Origin: JAWKRB01 sp041389885
GTDB lineage: Bacteria > Myxococcota_A > Polyangia > Polyangiales > Ga0077539
DNA length: 64,000 nucleotides
Direction of reading: 5' to 3'
Assembly (NCBI GenBank): GCA_041389885.1
Contig: JAWKRB010000012.1
Coordinates: forward strand, 62,001-126,000
The notes under the pieces: generated by a model
What the model saw: the letters and a program-made list of their open reading frames with translations, nothing else
Told to the model about the DNA's origin: nothing
The model's database searches: none
Made by a program: the position numbers and the translations under genes
Shown: positions 24,138-32,383 of the stretch, in pieces
How the letters are laid out: every line of letters starts with the position of its first letter
Numbering within the stretch: the stretch's first letter is position 1

Positions 24138-25406
24138 TCACTCCACCCCGAACGACACCAGCGACACGGCGCCCCCGGCGCCCCGAGACGACGCATAGAT
24201 CGTCCCGGCGGCGCTCGCGGCGACGCGGGGGTCGGAGCCGCCCGGCGCGTCGAGGGCGTCGGTGACCTGCTCCCACGTCGACCGGCGGAGCCGCGCGGCG
24301 GAGAGCCTGCCGCCGCGCGCGCGCCAGCTCATCCAGAGGTCCTCGCCCTGCGCCTCGAGCAGCGGACCGACCTCCAGCCCAGCCCTCCCCCCCGCGGGCA
24401 GCGGGCTGCCGACCTCGAGCCACTCCTGGGCGCCCTCGCTCCAGCGATGCACGGGGTGGGTGCCGCCGCTCCAGGCGTACGTCACGAAGAACTCGGAGCC
24501 CGAGGCGCCCGCGAGGGCCAGCGTGCGCGTCTCTGCGTCCACCAGCGGGAGCGCGCCGCGGGGGAGCACCTGCCAGGTGCGCGTCTGCACGCTCCAGCGC
24601 CGCAGCTCGAGCACAGGAACGCCCGAGGGCTGCACCTCGACCCATCCCAGCACGGCGCTCCCGTCGCCGCAGCTCGCGGCCTCGAGGGCGAGGAGCCCCG
24701 CGCCCGGCGCGAGGAGCGAGGGCGGACCCGCGAGCTCCCAACGCACGCCGGTCCAGCGCACCGCGCGGAGCTCGGTCTGCCGGGGCCGCTCGCGAGAGAC
24801 CGCCATGGCGACCACGGGGCTCCCGTACGACCACGCCACCGTGATCGCCGTGACCTCTGCCCCCGCCGCCGGCGCGTTGAGCGGACCGAGGAGCGCCGCC
24901 CACTCGCCGCCGTTCCAGCGCGAGAAGCGGGTCTCGGTGGGCCCCTCGCGCCCGCGCTCGCTCCAGACGATCACCGGGGTCCCATCGGGGGCCTGCGCGA
25001 GACGAATCGGCCCGCGGGGCTCCCGGTCGCTCACCCGCCTCCCCATCGGCGCCCAGCGCCCGCCGCGCCGCCGTCGCGCCCAGACCCCGACCCCGTCGGA
25101 CCACGCCGCCACGACGTCCTCCCCCGCCGCCAGGAGCGTGACGGGTCCCACCGGCGCGGGCTCCTGCGGCCCGAGCAGCGGCGCGAGCTCGTCGCGGCCG
25201 AGCACCCCAGGCGCGCGCGCGTCCCGAGGCGCCGCGGCGTCGAGCGATACGGGGACCGACGCGTCCCTCGGCCCGGGGCTCGCGTCGAGGGCGACGGGCG
25301 GAGGCGTCGAGGGCGCAGGGCGCGACGGCGTGCGACGGCACCCAAGCGCCGCGAGGAGCGCCAGCGCGGCCGCGTGTCGTGGGGGTGTGAGCTGCCCGTG
25401 GCGCAT
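24138..25406 (-). CDS. Lipoprotein with beta-propeller-like repeats
   Basis: 422 aa. Lipobox LAALGC at the N-terminus, then a DAS/DAA linker and repeated strand-rich units (IRLAQAPDGTPVIVWSER, LEAASCGDGSAVLGWVEV, FFVTYAWSGG) that resemble blades of a propeller without enzyme motifs. Function unknown. It converges with the kinase operon (stop at 24127) and is divergent from the OmpA-like gene at 25552. Confidence 0.7.
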   Translation of the reverse strand: MRHGQLTPPRHAAALALLAALGCRRTPSRPAPSTPPPVALDASPGPRDASVPVSLDAAAPRDARAPGVLGRDELAPLLGPQEPAPVGPVTLLAAGEDVVAAWSDGVGVWARRRRGGRWAPMGRRVSDREPRGPIRLAQAPDGTPVIVWSERGREGPTETRFSRWNGGEWAALLGPLNAPAAGAEVTAITVAWSYGSPVVAMAVSRERPRQTELRAVRWTGVRWELAGPPSLLAPGAGLLALEAASCGDGSAVLGWVEVQPSGVPVLELRRWSVQTRTWQVLPRGALPLVDAETRTLALAGASGSEFFVTYAWSGGTHPVHRWSEGAQEWLEVGSPLPAGGRAGLEVGPLLEAQGEDLWMSWRARGGRLSAARLRRSTWEQVTDALDAPGGSDPRVAASAAGTIYASSRGAGGAVSLVSFGVE

Positions 25407-25551
25407 CGCTGCGAAGAATCATGCCCGACTCCGCGCCGCTTGTAGACCGCGCGGAGGGCGCCGCCCCCCAACGTCCCTCCCCGCGCCCGACACCGCCGCG
25501 CGAAGACGCTGGACCGCCCCCGCGTCCTTGCGTGTAGATTCAACGACCAGC

Positions 25552-26892
25552 TTGGAACCGCGTCGCACCGCCCTGCTCGCCCTGCTCTCGGGCGCCTCCC
25601 TGCTCGCGCCGACCCCCGCGCGCGCGCAGCTCACCCAGCGCCTCGCGGTGCACGTCGAGGGCGGCGTCAGCGCGCTGCTCTCGTCCCCCGAGAGCGACGC
25701 GTACGGCCTGGGCTTCGGCCTCGGCGTGCGCCCCTCCGTGCGCCTCGTGGGGCCGCTCTGGGTTCACCTCACCGCCGCCTACGCGCGCTGGGCCGAGGGC
25801 GCGCAGGCCAACGGCCCGGCGGCGCTCTGGACCGTCGGCGCGGGACTCACCGTCGCCCCGGTGGTCTCTCCCGGCGCCGGGCGCGTGCTGATCCAGGCCG
25901 AGGGCGGCTACGGGCTCACCGGCGCCAACGCCGAGGGCCGGGCGAGCTTCGCGGGCGCCGTGGGGTGGCTGTTCCCCTTGGGGCGCAGCGTGATCGAGCT
26001 GGGCCCGGTGTTTCGATTCGGCGCGGTGCTCCCCGACGGCGCGGCCGGATCGAGCGCCGCGCTCCTGGGCACCGGCGGGGTCACCGTGGGCCTCCGCGCG
26101 CCGCTCGCCCCGCGTGACCGAGACGCAGACGGCGTCGAAGACGGCGCCGACCGCTGCCCCGATGAGCCCGCGGGGACGCGCCCCGACACCGAGCGCCCGG
26201 GCTGTCCGATCTTCGACCGGGACGGAGACGGCGTGCCCGACGCCGAGGACGTCTGCGCCGACGAGGCCGAGGGACCGCGCCCCGACTCGCTGCGCCGGGG
26301 GTGTCCCATCGCCGACAGCGACGGCGACGGGATCCACGACGCCACCGACCGCTGCCCCAACGAGCGCGAAGACCTCGACGGCTTCGAAGACACCGACGGC
26401 TGCCCCGAGACCGACAACGACCGCGACGGCGTGCCCGACGCCGAAGACCGCTGCCCCAGCGAGGCCGAGACCGTCAACGGCTTCGAAGACTCCGACGGCT
26501 GCCCCGACACCGCGCCCGCGGTGGTGAGCACGCCCGGAGGCGCGATCTCCCTCCGTGAGCCGCCCCGCTTCGTCGCCGGCGAGGCCGCCCTCGACCCCGC
26601 GTCCCACCCCGCCCTCGACGCCTTCGCCGCCGCCCTCGAGGCCCGCGACGACGTGCGCCGGGTCACCGTGGTCTGCCACGCCGAGGCCCCCGGCGGCCGC
26701 GACGCCGTGCGCCTCGCGCGACGCCGCGCGGCGGCCCTCGCGACCTACCTCCACGCCCACGGGCTCCGGCGGCGACCGCGGGCGCGGGGCGTCGCGAGCG
26801 ATCCGCCCGGCGCCGTGCGCGTCGACGTCGAGCTCCGCGGCGGAGGGCGCTCGCCTGGACACTCGTCTCGACACCACCGGAGGCACCGCTGA
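25552..26892 (+). CDS. OmpA-like outer-membrane protein with thrombospondin type-3 repeats
   Basis: 446 aa. No ATG gives a signal peptide; the TTG at 25552 does (ALLALLSGASLLAPTPARAQ). A TTG 24 bases earlier is also possible. A beta-barrel-like N-terminal half follows (LAVHVEGGVSALLSSPES, WTVGAGLTVAPVVSPG). Residues ~185-325 hold TSP3 units of the form DRDGDGVPDAEDxC, which bind calcium. The C-terminal OmpA peptidoglycan-binding domain is recognisable but divergent (FVAGEAALDPASHPALDAFA, RLARRRAAALATYL). It links outer membrane and cell wall. The stop overlaps the next ATG. Confidence 0.8.
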   Translation: MEPRRTALLALLSGASLLAPTPARAQLTQRLAVHVEGGVSALLSSPESDAYGLGFGLGVRPSVRLVGPLWVHLTAAYARWAEGAQANGPAALWTVGAGLTVAPVVSPGAGRVLIQAEGGYGLTGANAEGRASFAGAVGWLFPLGRSVIELGPVFRFGAVLPDGAAGSSAALLGTGGVTVGLRAPLAPRDRDADGVEDGADRCPDEPAGTRPDTERPGCPIFDRDGDGVPDAEDVCADEAEGPRPDSLRRGCPIADSDGDGIHDATDRCPNEREDLDGFEDTDGCPETDNDRDGVPDAEDRCPSEAETVNGFEDSDGCPDTAPAVVSTPGGAISLREPPRFVAGEAALDPASHPALDAFAAALEARDDVRRVTVVCHAEAPGGRDAVRLARRRAAALATYLHAHGLRRRPRARGVASDPPGAVRVDVELRGGGRSPGHSSRHHRRHR

Positions 26893-28406
26893 TGCGCCGC
26901 AGGCTCTCTCTCGCCGCGGCGTGGCTCGCCGCGGGGTGCCTCGACGGGCTCCCCCTGGGCTCGGCGAGACCCACGCCCGACGCCGCGGTCGATGTCCCCG
27001 TCGCCCTCGACGACCTCGCGCGCTCCGACGCGCCCGACGCGTCCCTCGACGGCGGCGACGCGTCCCTCGACGCCCCCCTCGACGCGCCGGGCGACGCGCC
27101 CGTACTCATGGACGCGCCCGAGGCCTCCCTCGACGCGCCCGAGGCCGACGCCTCCCTCGACGCGCCCGCGAGCGACCTCCCGGACGTCCCCGCGGACCTC
27201 CCCCCCGACGTGCAGTGCGCCCCGCCGACCCTCGACTGCGACGGCCTCGCCAGCAACGGCTGCGAGGTCGACCCGCGCGTCGACTCGGCGAACTGTGGAG
27301 CGTGCAGAAACGCCTGCGCCGCAGGACAATTCTGCGAAGCAGGCTCCTGCGTCAGCCGCGCGCGCACCCTCACCGCGGGCGCCGCGCACGCGTGCGTGCG
27401 CACCGCGATGGCGTCGGCGGCGTGCTGGGGCGACAACGCCCGCGGGCAGCTCGGCGACGGCAGCATGACCTCGCGCGCGATGGCCGCGGCGGTCACGTCG
27501 CTCGTCGACGTCTCCGACCTCGCCGCGGGCGAGGGGCACACCTGCGCGCGCCTCACCGATTTCACGGTCTCGTGCTGGGGCTCGAACGCCAACGGACAGC
27601 TCGGCGACGGCACCACCACCTCCCGGGCGACCCCGGCCGCGGTGATGGGCCTCGCCGACGCCGCGCAGGTCGCGAGCGGCGCCAACCACGTGTGCGTCAG
27701 GCGCAGCGGAGGCGCCGTGATGTGCTGGGGCGCCAACGCCAGCGGACAGCTCGGCGACGGCACCACCACCTCCCGCGACGCGCCCGTGGCCGTCACGGGC
27801 CTCTCCCAGGTCATCGAGATCGCCGCCGGGGGCGCGAGCACCTGCGCGCGCCGCGGCGACGGCACCGTGCTCTGCTGGGGCGCCAACGCCAGCGGACAGC
27901 TCGGCGACGGCACCACCACCCCCCGCGACGCGCCCGTGGCCGTCATGGGCCTGACCGACGCGCAAGAGATCGTCGTCGGCCTGACGCACGCGTGCGCGCG
28001 GCGGGCCGACGGCAGCGTCGTGTGCTGGGGCGCCAACGCCAGCGGACAGCTCGGCGACAACAGCATCACGAACCGCACCGGGCCGGTCCCCGTGATCAAC
28101 CTCACCGACGCGCGTGAGCTCGCCGCGGGCGAGCGCCACACCTGCGCGCGGCGCGCGACCGGCAGCGTCGTGTGCTGGGGCGCCAACGACCGCGGACAGC
28201 TCGGCGACACCACCACCGCGCAGTCGGGCTCGCCCGTCGCCGTCGACGGTCTCACCGACGCGGTGGCCCTGGCCGCGGGTGGGTTCTCCTCCTGCGCTCG
28301 ACGCATGGCCGGCGGCGCCGTGTGCTGGGGCGCCAACGACCGCGGACAGCTCGGCGACGGCATGATGGTCGACCGCCGCAGCCCCGCCGTCGTGCAGGGC
28401 CTCTGA
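26892..28406 (+). CDS. RCC1-repeat lipoprotein
   Basis: 504 aa. Lipobox LAAGC at residues 12-16. A 70-aa Asp/Ala-rich linker (DAPEASLDAP) follows, then a Cys-rich module (CDGLASNGCEVDPRVDSANCGAC) and seven ~50-aa RCC1-type units, each ending CWGxNxxGQLGDG. In total this makes a seven-bladed propeller, exposed at the surface. The repeats are almost identical at DNA level. Such proteins in this phylum are often surface adhesins or ligand-binders of unknown target. ATG overlaps the stop of the OmpA-like gene. Confidence 0.85.
   Translation: MRRRLSLAAAWLAAGCLDGLPLGSARPTPDAAVDVPVALDDLARSDAPDASLDGGDASLDAPLDAPGDAPVLMDAPEASLDAPEADASLDAPASDLPDVPADLPPDVQCAPPTLDCDGLASNGCEVDPRVDSANCGACRNACAAGQFCEAGSCVSRARTLTAGAAHACVRTAMASAACWGDNARGQLGDGSMTSRAMAAAVTSLVDVSDLAAGEGHTCARLTDFTVSCWGSNANGQLGDGTTTSRATPAAVMGLADAAQVASGANHVCVRRSGGAVMCWGANASGQLGDGTTTSRDAPVAVTGLSQVIEIAAGGASTCARRGDGTVLCWGANASGQLGDGTTTPRDAPVAVMGLTDAQEIVVGLTHACARRADGSVVCWGANASGQLGDNSITNRTGPVPVINLTDARELAAGERHTCARRATGSVVCWGANDRGQLGDTTTAQSGSPVAVDGLTDAVALAAGGFSSCARRMAGGAVCWGANDRGQLGDGMMVDRRSPAVVQGL
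27415..28375 (+). repeat. Seven near-identical ~150-bp RCC1 units
   Basis: The segment TGCTGGGGCGCCAACG followed by CAGCTCGGCGACGGCACC recurs every ~150 bases. The three central copies differ by only a few bases in the conserved core. The degree of identity suggests recent homogenisation by gene conversion or unequal crossing-over. Repeats keep the frame. Confidence 0.8.
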
Positions 28407-28456
28407 GCGCGGGTCGGAGCGGCCTTCGCGCGGAGCTCCGCCCGACCGCCGCGCTC
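28405..28456. terminator. Bidirectional hairpin between convergent genes
   Basis: GAGCGCG-GGTCGGAGCGG and the complement of CTCCGCCCGACCGCCGCGCTC form an imperfect ~18-bp stem across 28405-28456, covering both stop codons of the two convergent genes (RCC1 lipoprotein and VOC protein). No T-run. A plausible shared terminator. Confidence 0.4.
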
Positions 28457-28931
28457 ACCCCGCGAGCGCGGCGAAGGCGCGCACCACCTCGGGGGGCGCC
28501 TGCACCAGCTCGAGGAGCACGCCCTCGGCGCCGATGGGCGCGTCGGCGTTGCCCTTCGGGTGCACGAAGCACACGTCGAAGCCCGACGCGCCCTTGCGAA
28601 TCCCGCCGGGGGTGAAGCGCACGCCCTGCTCGCCGAGCCAGCGCACCGCGGCGGGGAGGTCGTCGATCCAGAGCCCCACGTGGTTCAGCGCGGGCTCGTG
28701 CACCCTCGGGCTCTTCGCGGGATCGATGGGCTGCATGAGGTCGACCTCGACCTTCGCGGCGCCGACGCCCACGGTGGTGATGTCCTCGTCGACGTTCTCG
28801 CGCTCGCTGCGGTAGCTCCCCGCGGGCGTGAAGCCCATGAGGTCGACCCAGAAGCGCCGCAGCGCGGATTTGTCGGCGCCGCCCACCGCGATCTGTTGCA
28901 CGCCCAACACCCGAAACGGCCGCTCGCTCAT
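28455..28931 (-). CDS. VOC-superfamily (glyoxalase-like) protein
   Basis: 158 aa from the ATG at 28931. Two betaalphabetabetabeta modules are visible: VQQIAVGGADKSALRRFWVDLMGF and LNHVGLWIDDLPAAVRWLGEQGVRF, ending GVLLELVQA. Metal-ligand candidates are Gln/His of the first strand, His in ALNHVG and Glu in LLELVQ. Related to methylmalonyl-CoA epimerase and lactoylglutathione lyase; the substrate cannot be decided. The longer open frame upstream is antisense sequence. Confidence 0.8.
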   Translation of the reverse strand: MSERPFRVLGVQQIAVGGADKSALRRFWVDLMGFTPAGSYRSERENVDEDITTVGVGAAKVEVDLMQPIDPAKSPRVHEPALNHVGLWIDDLPAAVRWLGEQGVRFTPGGIRKGASGFDVCFVHPKGNADAPIGAEGVLLELVQAPPEVVRAFAALAG

Positions 28932-28987
28932 GCCGCGAACCTTCTCGCGACCCCGCGGCCCCGCGCAACACCCCGGGGGGCGCCCGC

Positions 28988-29656
28988 TCAGAGCTGGAGC
29001 ATCGCGCCCACCACGGCCATGCCCACGCTGCCCGCCGAGAGCGCCACGCCCCCGGTCGGCGGTCGCAGCCTCGGGAACACCTCGGGCTCCGTGCGCCAGG
29101 TCACGAGGGGCGGAGACACGAACTGCAGCGAGCGGTCGCCCTCGTGCGGGCGCTGCCGCATGGGGTGCTGCGAGAGCTGCTCGACCCGCCGCACCGTCCC
29201 GATCACCGCGACGCGCTCGCCCACGCGGAGCCGCCGCTCTTCGATCATCGACTCGGGGTCGCCCCCCTCGGTCTCGAAATCGATGCGGCAATTCGTCGGG
29301 TCGAGCACCACGCGGCCGGTGCCGTCGTCGATCCAGAAGTCCTGGTCGCTGCGCTCGACGCGGGTGAGCCGGCGCGCCGCGCGGAGGCCGGTGCCTTCGA
29401 CGTAGTAGTGATGCACCTCGCGCACGGCGCTGAGCACGTCGCCGTAGAGGCTGCGCGTGGGCAGGTCGCAGCCGAGCACGCCGACGAGCTTCACCAGCCC
29501 CTCGCGGGCGTCGAGGATGGAGGTCTCAGGGAGGGAGGCCAGGGCCCGGGCCTCGGCCAGGGACATCGGACCGAACTCGTGGCGGTAGTGCTGCACCAGC
29601 GCGCCCACCGTTGCCGCGCCGGACACCGCCGCGCCGACGAGCAACGGGACGAACAT
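28988..29656 (-). CDS. GIDE-domain membrane protein, co-transcribed with lexA
   Basis: 222 aa. One membrane helix at the N-terminus (VPLLVGAAVSGAATVGALV) and one at the C-terminus (SAGSVGMAVVGAMLQL). Between them lies a beta-rich domain of the GIDE/MULAN type: VKLVGVLGCDLPTRSL, YYVEGTGLRAARRLTRVE and DFWIDDGTGRVVLDP. In eukaryotes GIDE domains sit in mitochondrial E3 ligases; bacterial copies are of unknown function and no RING is present here. The ATG (29656) overlaps the stop of lexA by one base (TGATG), so it belongs to the SOS operon. Confidence 0.75.
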   Translation of the reverse strand: MFVPLLVGAAVSGAATVGALVQHYRHEFGPMSLAEARALASLPETSILDAREGLVKLVGVLGCDLPTRSLYGDVLSAVREVHHYYVEGTGLRAARRLTRVERSDQDFWIDDGTGRVVLDPTNCRIDFETEGGDPESMIEERRLRVGERVAVIGTVRRVEQLSQHPMRQRPHEGDRSLQFVSPPLVTWRTEPEVFPRLRPPTGGVALSAGSVGMAVVGAMLQL

Positions 29657-30354
29657 CAGAGCGCCTGCATCCCCGCCACGGAGCGGAACAGACCCACCGC
29701 CACGCCCACGATCTGAAACGACTGGAACTCGCTCTTGCGCACGAAGATCGGTCGCATGGTGGGGTGCTCCGGCTGAAGACGGATGTGGTCCTCTTCAGGG
29801 TAATAGCGCTTCACGGTGGCTTCGTCACCCACGAGGGCGACGACGATCTCGCCGCGCCGCGCCGTGGACTGCTTGCGCACGAAGAGCACGTCTCCGTTGT
29901 GGATCCCCGCGCTGATCATCGAGTCGCCCTGGACCTTGAGGGCGAAGGTGGGGCGCGCGCCGTGAAAGAGCGACGGGTCCATCGAGTAGGTCTGCTCGAT
30001 GTGCTCGATGGCCTCGTGCAGGAGGCCCGCGGCGACGCGGCCGAGCTGCGGCACCTCGAAGCGCGAGTCGTCGTTCGCGGGGGCCGCGTCGGCGTCGAGG
30101 CGAATCTCCTGCTCGGAGAGGTCGGGCTCCTCGACGTCGAGGTCGACGGGCACCAGCGCGCGGGACTTCATGTCTTCACGCAGCAGGTAGCCCTTGCGCT
30201 CCAGCGCGCGGAGGTGGTCGCTCACGCCGTTCGTGGAGCGGATGTTCATGCTCCGACCGATCTCGCGCAGCGTCGGGGGGTACCGATGCTCCTTGGTCCA
30301 GGCGCGGATGAAGTCGAGAATTTCCTGCTGCCGATCGGTCAACGGTTGAGCCAT
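29656..30354 (-). CDS. lexA: LexA repressor (SOS response)
   Basis: 232 aa from the ATG at 30354, preceded by GAGGAG. Winged HTH at residues ~1-65 (LTDRQQEILDFIRAW, PPTLREIGRSMNIRSTNGVSDHLRALERKGYL). Self-cleavage site Ala109-Gly110 (GRVAAGLL). Catalytic Ser145 (GDSMIS) and Lys182 (EATVKRYY). RecA-stimulated autocleavage relieves repression of DNA-repair genes. A spacer of ~30 acidic residues is longer than in E. coli LexA. Followed by the GIDE gene in one operon. Operator and promoter are described separately. Confidence 0.95.
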   Translation of the reverse strand: MAQPLTDRQQEILDFIRAWTKEHRYPPTLREIGRSMNIRSTNGVSDHLRALERKGYLLREDMKSRALVPVDLDVEEPDLSEQEIRLDADAAPANDDSRFEVPQLGRVAAGLLHEAIEHIEQTYSMDPSLFHGARPTFALKVQGDSMISAGIHNGDVLFVRKQSTARRGEIVVALVGDEATVKRYYPEEDHIRLQPEHPTMRPIFVRKSEFQSFQIVGVAVGLFRSVAGMQAL

Positions 30355-30399
30355 TGCGCTGAAGCTCCTCTCACGGGGAAGGCACCCGAACAGATGCTC

Positions 30400-30429
30400 A
30401 CCGTACTGAACGCTCGCGCAGCCGGTCAA
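30400..30429 (-). promoter_or_regulatory. lexA promoter
   Basis: On the minus strand TTGACC (30429-30424), 18 bases, TACGGT (30405-30400). The spacer is almost filled by a candidate LexA box, which would let LexA block its own promoter. A ~45-base leader follows, with an AGGAG ribosome-binding site before the ATG. Confidence 0.5.
30406..30421 (-). promoter_or_regulatory. Candidate LexA box (autoregulation)
   Basis: CTGCGCGAGCGTTCAG on the minus strand. It keeps the CTG...CGTTCAG ends of the motif described for Myxococcus LexA (CTRHAMRYBYGTTCAG), with about two mismatches in the middle. It lies between the -35 and -10 of the lexA promoter. It also faces the divergent endopeptidase gene, so that gene could be SOS-responsive as well. 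Confidence 0.5.
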
Positions 30430-30485
30430 GTTTGAGTCCGACGTTCTTTGGCGTGATGACAGGCCTCGCTGCTACGAAGAGTCCC

Positions 30486-31412
30486 GTGCGGAACGTGATT
30501 CAGCGCGTAGGACCTCTCGGTGTGCTCCTGGCCTGCCTCGCCTTCGCCTCCAGCGCCCACAGCGATCCCCTCCCCGCGCGAGGAGCCCCTGCGGCGCAGC
30601 GCGCGACGACGACGAGCCGGTCGCGTCGCGGCCGGGCGCGCCGGGAGCTCCCGCCGAGCGCGTCGGTGGGCTGGGCCAACGGCGGCTCGCTGCTCCACCC
30701 GAGGCTCTTGCGAGAAGGGCCCGGCGTGCGGTTTCTCCCAGGTCGCTCGCTGCACCACGGCACCGAAGAGCTCGTGGGGCTCCTGGAGCGCGTGGGTCGG
30801 GTGATGCAGCGGCGGCACCGCGTGCCGATCACCGTGGGCGACCTCTCGGCCGCCGCCGGGGGGAGGGTCGTGCGCCACCACTCCCACCAGAGCGGTCGCG
30901 ACGCCGACGTCGCCTTCTTCATGCGCGCGCTCCGCGACGGCGCGCCGGTCGGCCCCGCGGTCCCCCCCAACGACTACGTGAGCTTCGACGCCCTGGGCGT
31001 GTCGGTCGACCGGCGGTACACCTTCGACACCCCCCGCAACTGGGCCCTCGTCGAGGCCCTGCTCACCGACCCCCAGGTGATCGTCGAGCGGCTCTTCGTG
31101 GCCCGCGCCCAGCGCGCCGCGCTGCTGCGATACGCCCGCACGCGCACCCGCGCCGACGTCTTCGCCCGCGCGCAGTGGGCGCTGCACCAGCCCGCCCACG
31201 CCGCCGTGCACGACAACCACTTTCACGTGCGCATCGCCTGCCCCCGCGGCGACGCCGAGTGCCGCGAGGGCGTGCGCCAGCCGCCGCCCCGCACGCGCCG
31301 CCGGGGACAGGTCGCCCTGCGCACGCCTCCCCGCCACGCTCCCGCCCCCCGCGCCGCCGCCCCCCGCGCCGCCGCGCCCCGCGCCGCCGCGCCCGCACCC
31401 AGACGGCGTTGA
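30486..31412 (+). CDS. MepA-like (M74) murein endopeptidase
   Basis: 308 aa from the GTG at 30486, preceded by GAAGAG; an in-frame ATG at 30456 would add ten residues. Signal peptide VGPLGVLLACLAFASSAHSD. Zinc-binding motifs of MepA are present: HHSHQSGRDADVAFF (HxSHQxGxDADV) and DNHFHVRIACP (HFHVRxxCP). The enzyme cleaves the D-Ala-meso-DAP cross-bridge of peptidoglycan in the periplasm. The C-terminus is a RAAAPRAAAP-type low-complexity tail. Divergent from lexA across a shared regulatory region. Confidence 0.85.
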   Translation: MRNVIQRVGPLGVLLACLAFASSAHSDPLPARGAPAAQRATTTSRSRRGRARRELPPSASVGWANGGSLLHPRLLREGPGVRFLPGRSLHHGTEELVGLLERVGRVMQRRHRVPITVGDLSAAAGGRVVRHHSHQSGRDADVAFFMRALRDGAPVGPAVPPNDYVSFDALGVSVDRRYTFDTPRNWALVEALLTDPQVIVERLFVARAQRAALLRYARTRTRADVFARAQWALHQPAHAAVHDNHFHVRIACPRGDAECREGVRQPPPRTRRRGQVALRTPPRHAPAPRAAAPRAAAPRAAAPAPRRR

Positions 31413-32319
31413 GCGCTCCCCGCGCGCTCCTCGCGCCGCTGCTCGCGCCGGGCTACGCGCTCCTCGCCGCGTCGATCTCGGTGGTGATCGACCGCCCTTC
31501 GGGCGCGGCGCTGCTCGCGCTGGCGTGCGGGCTCACGGCGCGCGCGGTCGCGCCGGTGAGCCGCGTCGCCGTCCCGCTGTGCGTGCTCTCTGTCGACCTC
31601 GCGGTGGGGCTCTCCATCGCGTACCGCCTCCCGTGGCTGAGCCCGGGTTGGTGCCTCGCGCGGTACGCCGCCCTCGCCCTCGCCCCGCGGCTGGGCGTAC
31701 CCTCGCGGGCGATGACCCGCGCGGTGATCGTCGGCGCCGTCGCCCTCGGCGGGCTCTACGCCGCCGAGGCGTGGAACGTGGTGTCTCAATCCCGCGGAGA
31801 CCCTCCGCGACGGGTCCACACCGCGGTGGTGCTGGGCTTCGGCCTGCTGCGGAGCGGCGCGGTCTCGCCGGTCTTCGAGGCGCGCATCGCGCGGGGCGTG
31901 GCGCTCCGCGAGGCCGGGCTCGCGCGGCGGCTGCTGCTCACGGGGGGCGTGGGGGCGTATCCCCCGGCGGAGTCGATCGCGGCGCGGCGACGCGCGATCG
32001 CCCTCGGGGTGCCCGAGGGCGACCTGCTCTACGAAGACCGCTCCCACACCACCCGAGAGAACATGACCGAGGCCGCGCGGGTGCTGCGCGCGGCGGGGAG
32101 ACCTCGGGGCCGATCGCGGTGGTGAGCGACACCTTTCACCTCGCGCGCGCCCGGCGCCTCGCGCGAGACGCGGGCCTCGAGCCGGTGATGGTCGCGTCGG
32201 TCTCCGCCGCGTGGACCGACCGTCGACGCGCGCTCTGGTGGGTGCTCCGCGAGGCCGCGCTGCTCACCCTCGACGACCTCCGGCGCGCGGCGACGGCGCC
32301 GCTGCGCGCCCTTCGCTGA
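31409..32319 (+). pseudogene. DUF218 (YdcF/SanA-like) membrane protein with a frameshift
   Basis: TTG start at 31409, coupled to the stop of the endopeptidase gene. Several hydrophobic helices (LLAPGYALLAASISVVI, AAEAWNVV), then the DUF218 domain: VVLGFGLLRSGAVSPVFEARI, LLTGGVGAYPPAESIAA and SHTTRENMTEAARVLRAAG. At about 32096-32100 the frame is lost; it resumes as GPIAVVSDTFHLARA, to the stop at 32319. The DNA reads GCGGGGAGACC where GCGGGGGAGACC would keep the frame, a one-base contraction of a G run. A sequencing error or a phase-variable tract. These proteins act in envelope or vancomycin-tolerance functions. Confidence 0.65.
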
Positions 32320-32383
32320 GCCCCGCGCCGACCTTCGCGCGACCCGCTGGAACTTTTCTCCCGCTCGCGCGTCCGAGCCAGGG

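Noticed and set aside
31409..32319. Programmed frameshift in the DUF218 gene
   Set aside because: No slippery heptamer or downstream structure is visible; a missing G in a G run explains it more simply.
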